NCBI RefSeq assembly: GCF_000024465.1
Contig: NC_014010.1
Span: 1,426,001-1,490,000, forward strand
Length of the DNA: 64,000 nt
From: Candidatus Puniceispirillum marinum IMCC1322
GTDB taxonomy: Bacteria; Pseudomonadota; Alphaproteobacteria; Puniceispirillales; Puniceispirillaceae
Reading direction: 5' to 3'
Below, piece by piece: positions 10,181 to 18,173 of this stretch. The notes under the pieces were generated by a model. It made no database searches, was not told the origin of the DNA, and was given only the letters and a program-made list of their open reading frames with translations. The position numbers and the translations under genes were made by a program. The first letter of the stretch is position 1. Each line of letters begins with the position of its first letter.

Positions 10181-11797
10181 TTATTGTTTTAAATGAAACA
10201 TTTTGGAAATCGATAGAGCAATCTGCTTTGCAAGCAATACTGGCACAGCGTTTCCGACTTGATGATATTGCTGCGTCCTATTTCCACAAAAATAATAATT
10301 ATCTGGGAACGTTTGTAATCTAGCGGCCTCTCTAACTGTTAAGCTACGACATTGTGTTGGATCGGGATGAATGAAATAATGCCCGTCTTTAGAAATATGA
10401 CTAACTACTGTACTAGAGGGCTTGTTCCAGACTTGAACTTTAAATCTATCATTATGGGCAACAGTGAGTAAATTTTTTGCTGTTGCCTCAACATTAGAAT
10501 GGTTTGGCCTTAATTCATTAAGCCTACCCTCCCAGTCTGAAAGTCGTGGAGATTTACCAAATATTGTTCCATAAGAAGAAACTAGAAAATATCTAAGTAA
10601 GTCCCTTCGGATATGCGACCGAGTCTCATGCTGGATGAAGCCTCCAATTTTTTTATCACTAAGGGTTGATTTTAACTCATTTGAATTTGTTTGCTCAAAT
10701 TCGTCTTTGCTCTCGATAAATGAAGCCCCCCGAGTAAAAGTGGCGTTTTCACCCTTTAAACGAGAATAGATATCTTTTAATTCTGAATCGAAGGAAGTCT
10801 GGTTAATTAAGTATTCTTTAATTTGTGAAATTAAAACCTCTTTCCACAATTTTGCATCATCTTTTTCCTTGGAAAGACCGCTTCTTAGTCTTGGCAAATC
10901 GGAAATTGCATCCTGTACTGTATAGGTTTTCTCGTTTGGCACCAGAGAGTCGGGAATCTTTTGAATGTCTTCTCGTATACCAACAATAATTAATCGATGT
11001 CTAGTTTGGGGGATGCCGAAGTCTTCTGATTTCAATATACATTCAGTCGAATTTTTAATTTCTTCTTCAGTTCGCTCTGGGTTCATTGAAAATAGTTTGT
11101 AGCCTTTTCGAGCGAGACTACCGCCTCTTGAAATAACAGTTTCTTCTCCAATACCACGCCTCAAACCATTGCAAATGTTGTCGAATACGCTTCCCTTATC
11201 AGCGTCCTTTCCCACTTTTGCTGATCTTAAACCTTTTACATTTTCCATTATGAAAACAGCTGGCTGATATCGATACAGTATTTTTAAATATTCAAGATAA
11301 AGAGTGTGTCTTTTATCGCTATAAAAATCAGATGCTAATCTATTTTCGAGTTGATTTTTTTCCTCTGAGCTGAGGTTGAGTTTTCCAGCTCCTGCGCCCA
11401 ACATTCTCGATCTTCCGGCTAGCGAGTAAGCTTGGCAAGGAGGGCCGCCAATTAATATGAAATCTTCAGATGGACTAACTAATTTATCTAGTCTTTCGTA
11501 GAGCTCTGAATTGCCCTTTTCAGTACCTAATTCAATATTGGCAACAGCTGAAACAGCCTTTTCCCATTCAATTGGATATAATTGCTCAAGCTCAGATTGG
11601 TCAATTTCACCACGAACGAACGAATAATATTTGGAAGGCACTTTGTCAGGAGTAAATTGATTAAAAAACTTTCTCAGTGTTAGGGTTTTGTAGGCTATTG
11701 GATCCATTTCAACTGATAGCCTCACATCGAAGCCTGCTTGTGCAAAGCCTTCACCTAGTCCGCCTGGGCCAGCAAAAATATCTATTACTGGAAGCAT
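10181..11797 (-). CDS. DNA (cytosine-5) methyltransferase
   Basis: First gene of the defence operon; it methylates cytosine C5 using S-adenosylmethionine and presumably protects host DNA from the linked nuclease. Motif I is DIFAGPGGLGEG (6-17), the catalytic PCQ has Cys121 (GGPPCQAYS), motif VI is ENV (185-187), motif VIII is QTRHR (264-268), and motifs IX-X near the C-terminus include QVGNAVP. Its 538 residues exceed small Dcm-type enzymes, with extra sequence between motifs IV and VI and in the target-recognition region. A GAGG ribosome site precedes the ATG. The short AT-rich stretch between it and IR1-R (11798-11883) must hold the operon promoter, so transcription starts just inside the right repeat. 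Confidence 0.95.
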   Translation of the reverse strand: MLPVIDIFAGPGGLGEGFAQAGFDVRLSVEMDPIAYKTLTLRKFFNQFTPDKVPSKYYSFVRGEIDQSELEQLYPIEWEKAVSAVANIELGTEKGNSELYERLDKLVSPSEDFILIGGPPCQAYSLAGRSRMLGAGAGKLNLSSEEKNQLENRLASDFYSDKRHTLYLEYLKILYRYQPAVFIMENVKGLRSAKVGKDADKGSVFDNICNGLRRGIGEETVISRGGSLARKGYKLFSMNPERTEEEIKNSTECILKSEDFGIPQTRHRLIIVGIREDIQKIPDSLVPNEKTYTVQDAISDLPRLRSGLSKEKDDAKLWKEVLISQIKEYLINQTSFDSELKDIYSRLKGENATFTRGASFIESKDEFEQTNSNELKSTLSDKKIGGFIQHETRSHIRRDLLRYFLVSSYGTIFGKSPRLSDWEGRLNELRPNHSNVEATAKNLLTVAHNDRFKVQVWNKPSSTVVSHISKDGHYFIHPDPTQCRSLTVREAARLQTFPDNYYFCGNRTQQYHQVGNAVPVLLAKQIALSISKMFHLKQ

Positions 11798-11883
11798 GAT
11801 AAAATAGGATCCTCGCTTGCTAGAATTCTTCTAAAAACTACTTATATTTAAACACAATAGCAGCAGATATATTTATTTTATTT

Positions 11884-12187
11884 TAGTTTGCCCCAAAAAA
11901 TCTCAGAGCCCTATCAAGGAGCAGCCTTATGCTGTTTTCCCCCGTCCCCCCTTATGTCTGTCCTGCAGGAAAAAATACCCCACAAGACACATAAGAGGGG
12001 CATGGGTGGGTTCTAGGAGAAGCTTGGGAAGAACTAGGGTGAGCTTGAGGAAACCGCTTGGTGTACACAGGGTATACCAAATGCGCCTGTTGACAGCTGG
12101 TGGTGGTCTCTTAAACTGGCGGTATGACTTGAGTTTACTCTAAGTTAGCGCAGTATTAGGGAAATGAACCCGTCTCGGGTGCACCAT
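11884..12187 (-). repeat. Terminal inverted repeat of element 1, right copy (IR1-R)
   Basis: Reverse complement of 1014-1317, differing at one noticed position (12183). Its inner end is 86 bp upstream of the methyltransferase start. The shared motifs lie at 12082-12094 (GTCAACAGGC type) and 12112-12120 (GCCAGTTTA type) on the minus strand. The outer tip reads GGGTGCACCAT on the plus strand, like a tRNA CCA end. Confidence 0.95.
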
Positions 12188-12703
12188 TTCCTAGTCATCG
12201 TTCCCATGACACATATTTCAACCCATTGTTATCCCCAGCTTTTCTGTGTGTAATTGTGTGGGTGGTTTTTCCGTGGCAGAACGACGAGTGCATCACTTCC
12301 TATGCCGGAAGAGCTGAAGTTACTATTTTGTCAAACGAACACCTAAGAATATTCAGGATTATTATAAGTTTTCTAGGGTTGTTATCTGCCTGAAGACAAA
12401 GAGATGAGATGGTGCCTTAAAGGCGTCTTGTTCTATTGCGCAGAGGCTCTAGAGCTTTATATCAAGGCTCAAAGGAAGCAATAAGAATTAAATCTTCCAT
12501 AGAGGCGCTGAGAGAAACATTCAGCCTGTTATTGATGTCCAAGGCGAGTGGATGAGTATGCTTCGTCTTATGCTGCTTTGTTTGTGCATTGTTTTCTGTT
12601 TAAGAATGTCTTTGCAAAAATACTTTAGTGTTTTGTTCAAATAGTTGTAATAAAAAAATGTAAAACGTGTCTCTTCACTCAAACCCTTGAAGAGGCTTCC
12701 TAG
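12188..12703. other. 516 bp without a recognisable gene
   Basis: Between the right repeat of element 1 and the secreted-protein gene I see no convincing ORF, RNA gene or repeat. The last part, near 12640-12703, is AT-rich and must contain the promoter and leader of the next gene. A weak GAGG lies just upstream of ATG 12704. Confidence 0.5.
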
Positions 12704-14761
12704 ATGAAACAATTAATCCTTACCACTCTCTTGAGTACCACCTTGTTATCGTCTTCACTGACGTTTTCTGTAGTTGCTAGCGAACACGGCTCGCACAAGG
12801 CAATCGGTGAGACAAGTGCACTTATCCCTGAAGCTGGTCTTGCAACACAGCCTCTAAAGGATGGTGAAAGCGCAAATACCAACTTCCCATTCGCAAATTT
12901 CAAAGCCATTGCTACTGTTGGTGAAATTGATGCCGTATCAGGGTTGGCGTTGACAGGTTATCCAGATGGTCAGGCAGCCATGCTTGCAGATCATGACACT
13001 GTTCGGGTTGTCTATCAAAGTGAATCTTACGCAACAATGGGTCGTGCTCCGCAGCCTGAGACATATCCATGGCAGATGAAGAATGGGGTTTCCTTTACAG
13101 GTTCACATATCCACACAATTGATTATGACAGAGCCAAATTTGCAGATTTCATGAACACTAAAAACTCTGCAAAGGACATGGTCAAAGGTTCAGGAAAACT
13201 GTTTGATACGGTATATAACGGTTTTGGCGAGATCGTATCTGCACCATCTTTTGACCCTGCCTACCTTTCAGGCAAATGGGGTAACCAAACTCGTCCAGAT
13301 GGTACTTTAGTGCAATTCAAGCCCGACTTTCAGTTAAGTGAAGCAGATTATTTCTTCCAAAGTTTCTGTGGCGCTTGGTATGAGCAAGCAAACAAATATG
13401 GCAATGGGATTGGATTTTCTGATGATGTATGGTTGACAGCTGAAGAATGGGAAATCGGTTCAATGTTCCCAGCTGGAAAGTCTGATTCATCAGCAACTCT
13501 TGGCCTAGCAAGTGTCGTTGTCGATATCGCTAATCGTACAGCTTATACTGTACCTGCGCTTGGGCAGACAGGCTATGAAAAGCTAATGCCAATCAACTCA
13601 GGTCATAAAGATTATGTGGTTATTGTGGCAGCTGGATATAACCATGGCCAAGAACCTGCGCCAAATCGGATCTATGTTGGTATGAAAGACCGTCATGCAG
13701 ATGGTAGCAAAATCAACTATGCAACAGCAAATGAGCGTGATGCCTTCCTTGCACGTAACGGCTTGTTACATGGCAAGATTTATGGGCTGGCACTTGCCCC
13801 CGAAGTATTTGCTGACCTTGGCATTGAGGTGAAGCTTGATGCGAAAATGGTAGATGACTATATGAAAGACGCTGCTGCGCCAAACGATTTTGACGGTCGT
13901 TTTTATCCTACATCTTATCAGTGGTCAGGTTTTGATAAGCCATTAGCTGTTCAAGATACAGAGATGATGTTGTGGGAAAATGAAGATGAGCAGCCAGAAG
14001 GCTATGTATTCTTCAATGGTGATACCAAAACCGAACACCCTGCTGCTGACCCTTCAGGGGCTGCACGTTATTTCCAAAACATGACTGATGAAGGTGGTTT
14101 GCTTGCTTTTGACCTTGGCAACCTTGCTAAGGCTCTGAACGCAGCCAACGGTGAGCTTCCTGCATTCCTTGATGTGTCTGTAAAGCGTTCTGTTGCAGCA
14201 GTAGATGGTGCATTGACACTAAAGCTTGGAGGCGAAGGTAAGACTAAGGATGGCGATGCTTCTATCCATATGGATAAAGGCGTTGCTAAGATGGTTGCAC
14301 CTGATGGCCTGTATTGGGCAAAAACAAGCGATGGTGACTATCTGATTGTTGACGAAGATTCAGGAAACAATTTCGGCGAACGCAAATATGTGCTGACAAT
14401 CGATAATGACATGAATGTCACTGATGCACATCTTCTTGCGATTTCAGGTGGTAAGCATAGCTCACGTTATGAAGCAGGTGTGTCAGCACTAGGTGGTGCT
14501 TTCACAAAGCCAGGCACAACTGAATTTTCAGGTTCATGGCCTGTGACTGCTCTGATTGAAAAGAAGGCTGATGGCTCTTTCTATTCAATGGAAGAGTTGA
14601 AAGGAACAGCTCGTCAGGACATTCGCAGCAAAATCAGTACTGCTGACCAAACCTACATTGGCGTGGTTCAGGCTCGTCCAGAATCAAGTGGTTCTGTAGA
14701 AGCACATGGCGGTGATGCAGGTGGACAAATCTTTATGTTCACCATGAACCCTAAGAATTAA
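12704..14761 (+). CDS. Secreted protein of unknown function, possibly PhoX/DUF839-like
   Basis: This 685-residue protein begins with a clear signal peptide (hydrophobic core about residues 4-22, likely cleavage after SVVA at 23-26), so it is exported. The mature part is acidic and rich in short beta-type segments with Asp/Gly turns, for example PNRIYVGMKDRHADG and YLIVDEDSGNN. That pattern suits a beta-propeller such as the PhoX/DUF839 group, but I do not see the diagnostic metal or phosphate ligands, so this is only a suggestion. The gene stands alone, followed by a strong terminator. It lies between IR1-R and a diverged element end at 14982-15080, so it may be older cargo. Confidence 0.8.
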   Translation: MKQLILTTLLSTTLLSSSLTFSVVASEHGSHKAIGETSALIPEAGLATQPLKDGESANTNFPFANFKAIATVGEIDAVSGLALTGYPDGQAAMLADHDTVRVVYQSESYATMGRAPQPETYPWQMKNGVSFTGSHIHTIDYDRAKFADFMNTKNSAKDMVKGSGKLFDTVYNGFGEIVSAPSFDPAYLSGKWGNQTRPDGTLVQFKPDFQLSEADYFFQSFCGAWYEQANKYGNGIGFSDDVWLTAEEWEIGSMFPAGKSDSSATLGLASVVVDIANRTAYTVPALGQTGYEKLMPINSGHKDYVVIVAAGYNHGQEPAPNRIYVGMKDRHADGSKINYATANERDAFLARNGLLHGKIYGLALAPEVFADLGIEVKLDAKMVDDYMKDAAAPNDFDGRFYPTSYQWSGFDKPLAVQDTEMMLWENEDEQPEGYVFFNGDTKTEHPAADPSGAARYFQNMTDEGGLLAFDLGNLAKALNAANGELPAFLDVSVKRSVAAVDGALTLKLGGEGKTKDGDASIHMDKGVAKMVAPDGLYWAKTSDGDYLIVDEDSGNNFGERKYVLTIDNDMNVTDAHLLAISGGKHSSRYEAGVSALGGAFTKPGTTEFSGSWPVTALIEKKADGSFYSMEELKGTARQDIRSKISTADQTYIGVVQARPESSGSVEAHGGDAGGQIFMFTMNPKN

Positions 14762-14784
14762 CGGTTTCATAAAATGAAAAAGAA

Positions 14785-14812
14785 AGAGGCGTCATATGGC
14801 GCCTCTTTTTTG
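14785..14812 (+). terminator. Rho-independent terminator
   Basis: AGAGGCG pairs with CGCCTCT around a short loop, followed by a run of T. It lies 24 bp after the stop of the secreted-protein gene. Confidence 0.85.
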
Positions 14813-14981
14813 TTTCTGCGTCAAATGCCCTATCTTTCAAAGAAGAAAAATAACAACAACCAGCCTCCCTTTTAACGGTCTTCTTAAAGTCGTGTTTTTT
14901 CACCCATTGAGGGGTCACTTTCATCGACGACGTTTTCCTCAGGCTATCGCCAATATAACACTCCGTATAACAAATGTGTCT

Positions 14982-15080
14982 GTTGACACGAACTAGTGAT
15001 TATCTAACCTATTGATATGGCTCAAGGGTGACTTGATTTGACGCTGGGCATAGGTACTTCAGCTTCCTGGGCGCACCATT
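14982..15080 (-). repeat. Diverged element-end sequence resembling IR1 and IR2 tips
   Basis: On the minus strand this reads ATGGTGCGCCCAGGAAG at the tip (15079 leftwards) and GTCAACAGACACATTTG starting at 14987. That is 91 bp from the TGG of the tip, against 92 bp in IR1 and 93 bp in IR2. The GCCAGTTTA motif is not preserved at the expected place. It has the orientation of a right-hand end. The rest of the 14813-15196 interval shows no gene. Confidence 0.5.
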
Positions 15081-15196
15081 TTCTCACAGCCAGTTTATCA
15101 TTTATTATGTGCAACACCATTTTGGTTGCCATGTTCGTGTGCCAGCCATAAGGTAATTATATGAATGCCTTTTGGGTATAGTAATAGTGGTGAAAC

Positions 15197-16477
15197 TTGT
15201 TTGCATATGCCCTGAAAGACAGACTTGCGCGTTCTGGCATTCATTACGGATGGGTGATGGTCAGCATCGCTTTTCTGACCACGGTATTTTCGTCAGCCGT
15301 GGGAAGCGTGCCGCAGATTCTGATCCTGCCTATGATCAGGGAATTTGGCTGGAACATTTCTGATATATCTGTGGCCACCGCCTTAATGTATGTCGTGCTG
15401 GCCTCACTTTGTCCGTTTGGTGCGGCGTTGATGCTCAGAATTGGCGTGGTGAAAGTCGTTCTTCTATCGATCATGTTGAATGCTACAGGGCTATTATTGA
15501 CTATCCTTGCCTATGAAAAATGGCATTTGCTGGTCAGTATCGGTGTTTGTCTTGGTGTGGCAGCCGGCATCATTGGATTGGGGCTGGCTTCGACGATTGC
15601 CATTCGCTGGTTTAATCTCAAAAGAGGGCTTGTCATTGGCATATTGACCTCGGCCTTTGCCGCCGGGCAATTGGTATTTGTGCCGTTTATGGCATGGATT
15701 ACAACGGTCTTTGATTGGCGCTTTGCCGTGCTGCCCGCCATGATTGGTATAGGCATATGCGGTTTATTATATTTTTTCTTTGGAAAAGACTGGCCCGCAG
15801 ATTTAGATTTGCCAGCCTATGGCGATAAAGACATCTATCATCCACCCGCACAAAGTGCTGATAATGTAATGCTGATCAGCCTAAAAAGCCTGGCCATGGC
15901 AGCACAGCAACCAGCCTTTTGGGTTCTAGCGGGTACTTTCTTTATTTGTGGCCTGACATCAACCGGCATCGTCGGCCAGCATTTCATCCCATTCTGCGGT
16001 GACAATAATGTCGGCATTGTTCTCGCCTCATCCTATCTGGCGATGATGGGTGTTTTCAATTTCATTGGCACAATGGGATCCGGCTGGCTGTCTGACCGGT
16101 TTGATAATTACAAACTTCTGGGGGTCTATTACGCCTTACGCGGCGTGTCTCTGGTATATCTGCCCTTTAGCGATTTTGGCGTGTTGGCAATGACGTTATG
16201 GGCCATCTTCTTTGGCTTGGACTTTATCGCAACGGTGCCACCTACAGTGCGCCTGATCGGCAAGCTGTTTGGCACTGTCAGCGCGCCGGTTGTGTTTGGC
16301 TGGGTGTTTGCCGCACATCAATTTGGTTCAGCAGCAGCAGCCTATGGGGCAGGTTACAGCCGCGATACCCTATTTTCCTATGCCCCCGCCTTTCTGATTG
16401 CTGGTGCCGCCTGTTTCGCCGCCACCGCCATGATCATGTCCTACAAAGCGTTTGGGCCGAAAAAATTACATATTTAG
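15197..16477 (+). CDS. Major facilitator superfamily transporter (OxlT-like)
   Basis: A 426-residue, 12-helix MFS permease. It begins with the pattern common in OxlT/monocarboxylate-type proteins (HYGWVMVSIAFL), with a cytoplasmic loop near residue 205-235 (DWPADLDLPAYG) and a second signature, GSGWLSDRFDNYKLLG, around 290. The only upstream start available is TTG at 15197, just after a stop codon. The substrate is probably a small organic anion, but it cannot be fixed from sequence. The gene is single, with no partner nearby. It lies just right of the diverged element end at 15080. Confidence 0.9.
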   Translation: MFAYALKDRLARSGIHYGWVMVSIAFLTTVFSSAVGSVPQILILPMIREFGWNISDISVATALMYVVLASLCPFGAALMLRIGVVKVVLLSIMLNATGLLLTILAYEKWHLLVSIGVCLGVAAGIIGLGLASTIAIRWFNLKRGLVIGILTSAFAAGQLVFVPFMAWITTVFDWRFAVLPAMIGIGICGLLYFFFGKDWPADLDLPAYGDKDIYHPPAQSADNVMLISLKSLAMAAQQPAFWVLAGTFFICGLTSTGIVGQHFIPFCGDNNVGIVLASSYLAMMGVFNFIGTMGSGWLSDRFDNYKLLGVYYALRGVSLVYLPFSDFGVLAMTLWAIFFGLDFIATVPPTVRLIGKLFGTVSAPVVFGWVFAAHQFGSAAAAYGAGYSRDTLFSYAPAFLIAGAACFAATAMIMSYKAFGPKKLHI

Positions 16478-16644
16478 AACTATGTCACCAGATATGGCAG
16501 AGGCAGCTGGTACAAAACACTTCTTCTTCTTGACATACGCGTTGGCATTGCTAAAAAAATCATTCAGATAGTTAATATAATAATTGTCTGAATACGCTTT
16601 ATATAATCGGTTTGATGACTGTTCTTGTTACGTGTTTTTTATGA

Positions 16645-17265
16645 ATGGAATATAAAATTAAAAGCCTCAAACGCATCATATCAATCATTTTTGTTTTTGG
16701 CTTTGGCGCTGGAGCGTCATTTCTATTTTTCACATATAAAAATAGTGATCATGATTATAAATCCATGCATGAACGTCATCACAGCCAATCTGGTATGGCT
16801 GAAGGCAACACGCATAAGCATGATGAAGTCAATATGCCGGGCTTGCAGGGCAAAGACACAACTGACCAGGAAGTTAATGACCTCAAGACCATATTCCAAG
16901 AACATAAGGGGATTAAAAGAGACGTCATCAATCTTGCAAATGGCATAAAAACAACGACCGAAGCGCATGATGTAAAATTGCGAGATGCTATTACGTCTCA
17001 TGTTTCAATGATGGTCACAAGACTCCAACAAGGCAAAAACCCAGAAGTGATGATACAATCACCTACGTTGGATGCTTTGTTTGAAGTGTATGAAGAAATT
17101 GAAACTGAAATAGAAACAACTGAATTAGGCGTTGCGGTTATTCAAACATCATCTAACCCAGAAGTGGTCAAATTCCTTCAAACTCATGCGGCAGAGGTCA
17201 GCGATATGTCTGCAAGAGGTATGGTCGCAGTCCATGAAAGAATGATGCGGACAACAGATGAGTAA
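16645..17265 (+). CDS. Membrane-anchored periplasmic protein of unknown function
   Basis: This 206-residue protein has one N-terminal membrane segment (about residues 10-31) and then a His/Lys-rich linker (MHERHHSQSGMAEGNTHKHD), which could bind metal. The rest is mostly helical, with DTTDQEVNDLKTIFQEHKGI and a C-terminal region ending HAAEVSDMSARGMVAVHERM. I do not recognise the domain. It is 71 bp upstream of a secreted dienelactone hydrolase on the same strand and the two may be co-transcribed, both acting outside the cytoplasm. Confidence 0.7.
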   Translation: MEYKIKSLKRIISIIFVFGFGAGASFLFFTYKNSDHDYKSMHERHHSQSGMAEGNTHKHDEVNMPGLQGKDTTDQEVNDLKTIFQEHKGIKRDVINLANGIKTTTEAHDVKLRDAITSHVSMMVTRLQQGKNPEVMIQSPTLDALFEVYEEIETEIETTELGVAVIQTSSNPEVVKFLQTHAAEVSDMSARGMVAVHERMMRTTDE

Positions 17266-17336
17266 TAATCCTGGGCCACAGCAAACTATATTTATGGTAT
17301 AAAGTATCACTATTCACAATTTATCGAGGCGTTCAG

Positions 17337-18092
17337 ATGAGAAACCTTTTTTTATCCCTATTCTCTTTTATTACCGTCGTTTCCACACTTATTGCTCCAG
17401 CCTGGTCAAATGGACATGGACATCAGATTGATTATGCTGTTGGAGACAAAAATTTTTCTGCTCACCTTGAAAAATCAACCTCATCAAAAGGTACAGTATT
17501 TATCATTCATGATTGGGACGGATTAACAGATTACGAAAAATCACGAGCCAAAATGCTGTCTGAAATTGGGTTTGACGCCATTGCTGTAGATTTATTCGGT
17601 ATTGATGCAAAGTTAGACGGTCGTGATGACTATAGACGAGAAACAAGCGCACTTTACAAAGATCGTGCTCAGTTCAGAGCTAGAATTTCTGCTGCAGTGG
17701 ACGCAGGCAAAGCCAGCGGTGTAAACACAGAAAATATCGTTATCATAGGGTATTGCTTTGGTGGCGCGGCTGTTCTTGAAGCAGCTAGAGCCGGAATAAA
17801 AGCCAATGGTTTTGTTAGCTTTCATGGCGGCTTAGGCACACCAGAAGGACAAAATTATAACCAGACCACGGCTCCTGTTCTTTTGCTACATGGTTCAGCA
17901 GACCCTGTTTCAGGGATGGAGGATTTAGCATCTCTTCTTAATCAGCTTAAGGAGGCAAATGTTCCTCACGATGCGGAAGTGTTTGGAGGTGCAAGGCACT
18001 CTTTTACTGTTCCCGGTTCCAGAGATTATGACGCTCAGGCTGATAAAAAATCTTGGGATGCATTACAGAGGTTTCTGAATAGGCTAAGCTAG
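17337..18092 (+). CDS. Secreted dienelactone hydrolase family protein
   Basis: An alpha/beta hydrolase of 251 residues with an N-terminal signal peptide ending near WSNG (residue 25). The nucleophile is Cys in GYCFGGAA (about residues 138-145), the acid is Asp in HGSADPVSG and the base is His in GARHSFTVPG, the Cys-Asp-His triad of dienelactone hydrolases. Family members hydrolyse lactones and related esters, and exported members often have undefined substrates. It is likely co-transcribed with the upstream anchored protein. Confidence 0.9.
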   Translation: MRNLFLSLFSFITVVSTLIAPAWSNGHGHQIDYAVGDKNFSAHLEKSTSSKGTVFIIHDWDGLTDYEKSRAKMLSEIGFDAIAVDLFGIDAKLDGRDDYRRETSALYKDRAQFRARISAAVDAGKASGVNTENIVIIGYCFGGAAVLEAARAGIKANGFVSFHGGLGTPEGQNYNQTTAPVLLLHGSADPVSGMEDLASLLNQLKEANVPHDAEVFGGARHSFTVPGSRDYDAQADKKSWDALQRFLNRLS

Positions 18093-18173
18093 CAATATCA
18101 CCCCAAAATTGGGTTCCGAAATCAGTATATCAGCGTGGTGGCAGGGCGTTCTAGACGCACATTATTATTTCAG

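Larger units (their letters stand above)
1..12187 (+). mobile_element. IR-bounded integrative defence element 1 (left end outside window)
   Basis: The unit consists of a rightward tyrosine integrase, a short gap with one small gene, and a cargo block enclosed by a 304-bp inverted repeat (1014-1317 and 11884-12187). The cargo is a helicase-like gene and a restriction/MORC-type defence operon. The outer repeat tip reads as the reverse complement of a tRNA-like 3' end (TGGYGCACCCGAG), and element 2 in this window has the same plan beside a real tRNA-Phe gene. I infer that a tRNA target lies left of the window. No transposase is present. Element limits are inferred from the repeats and have not been tested. 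Confidence 0.7.
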
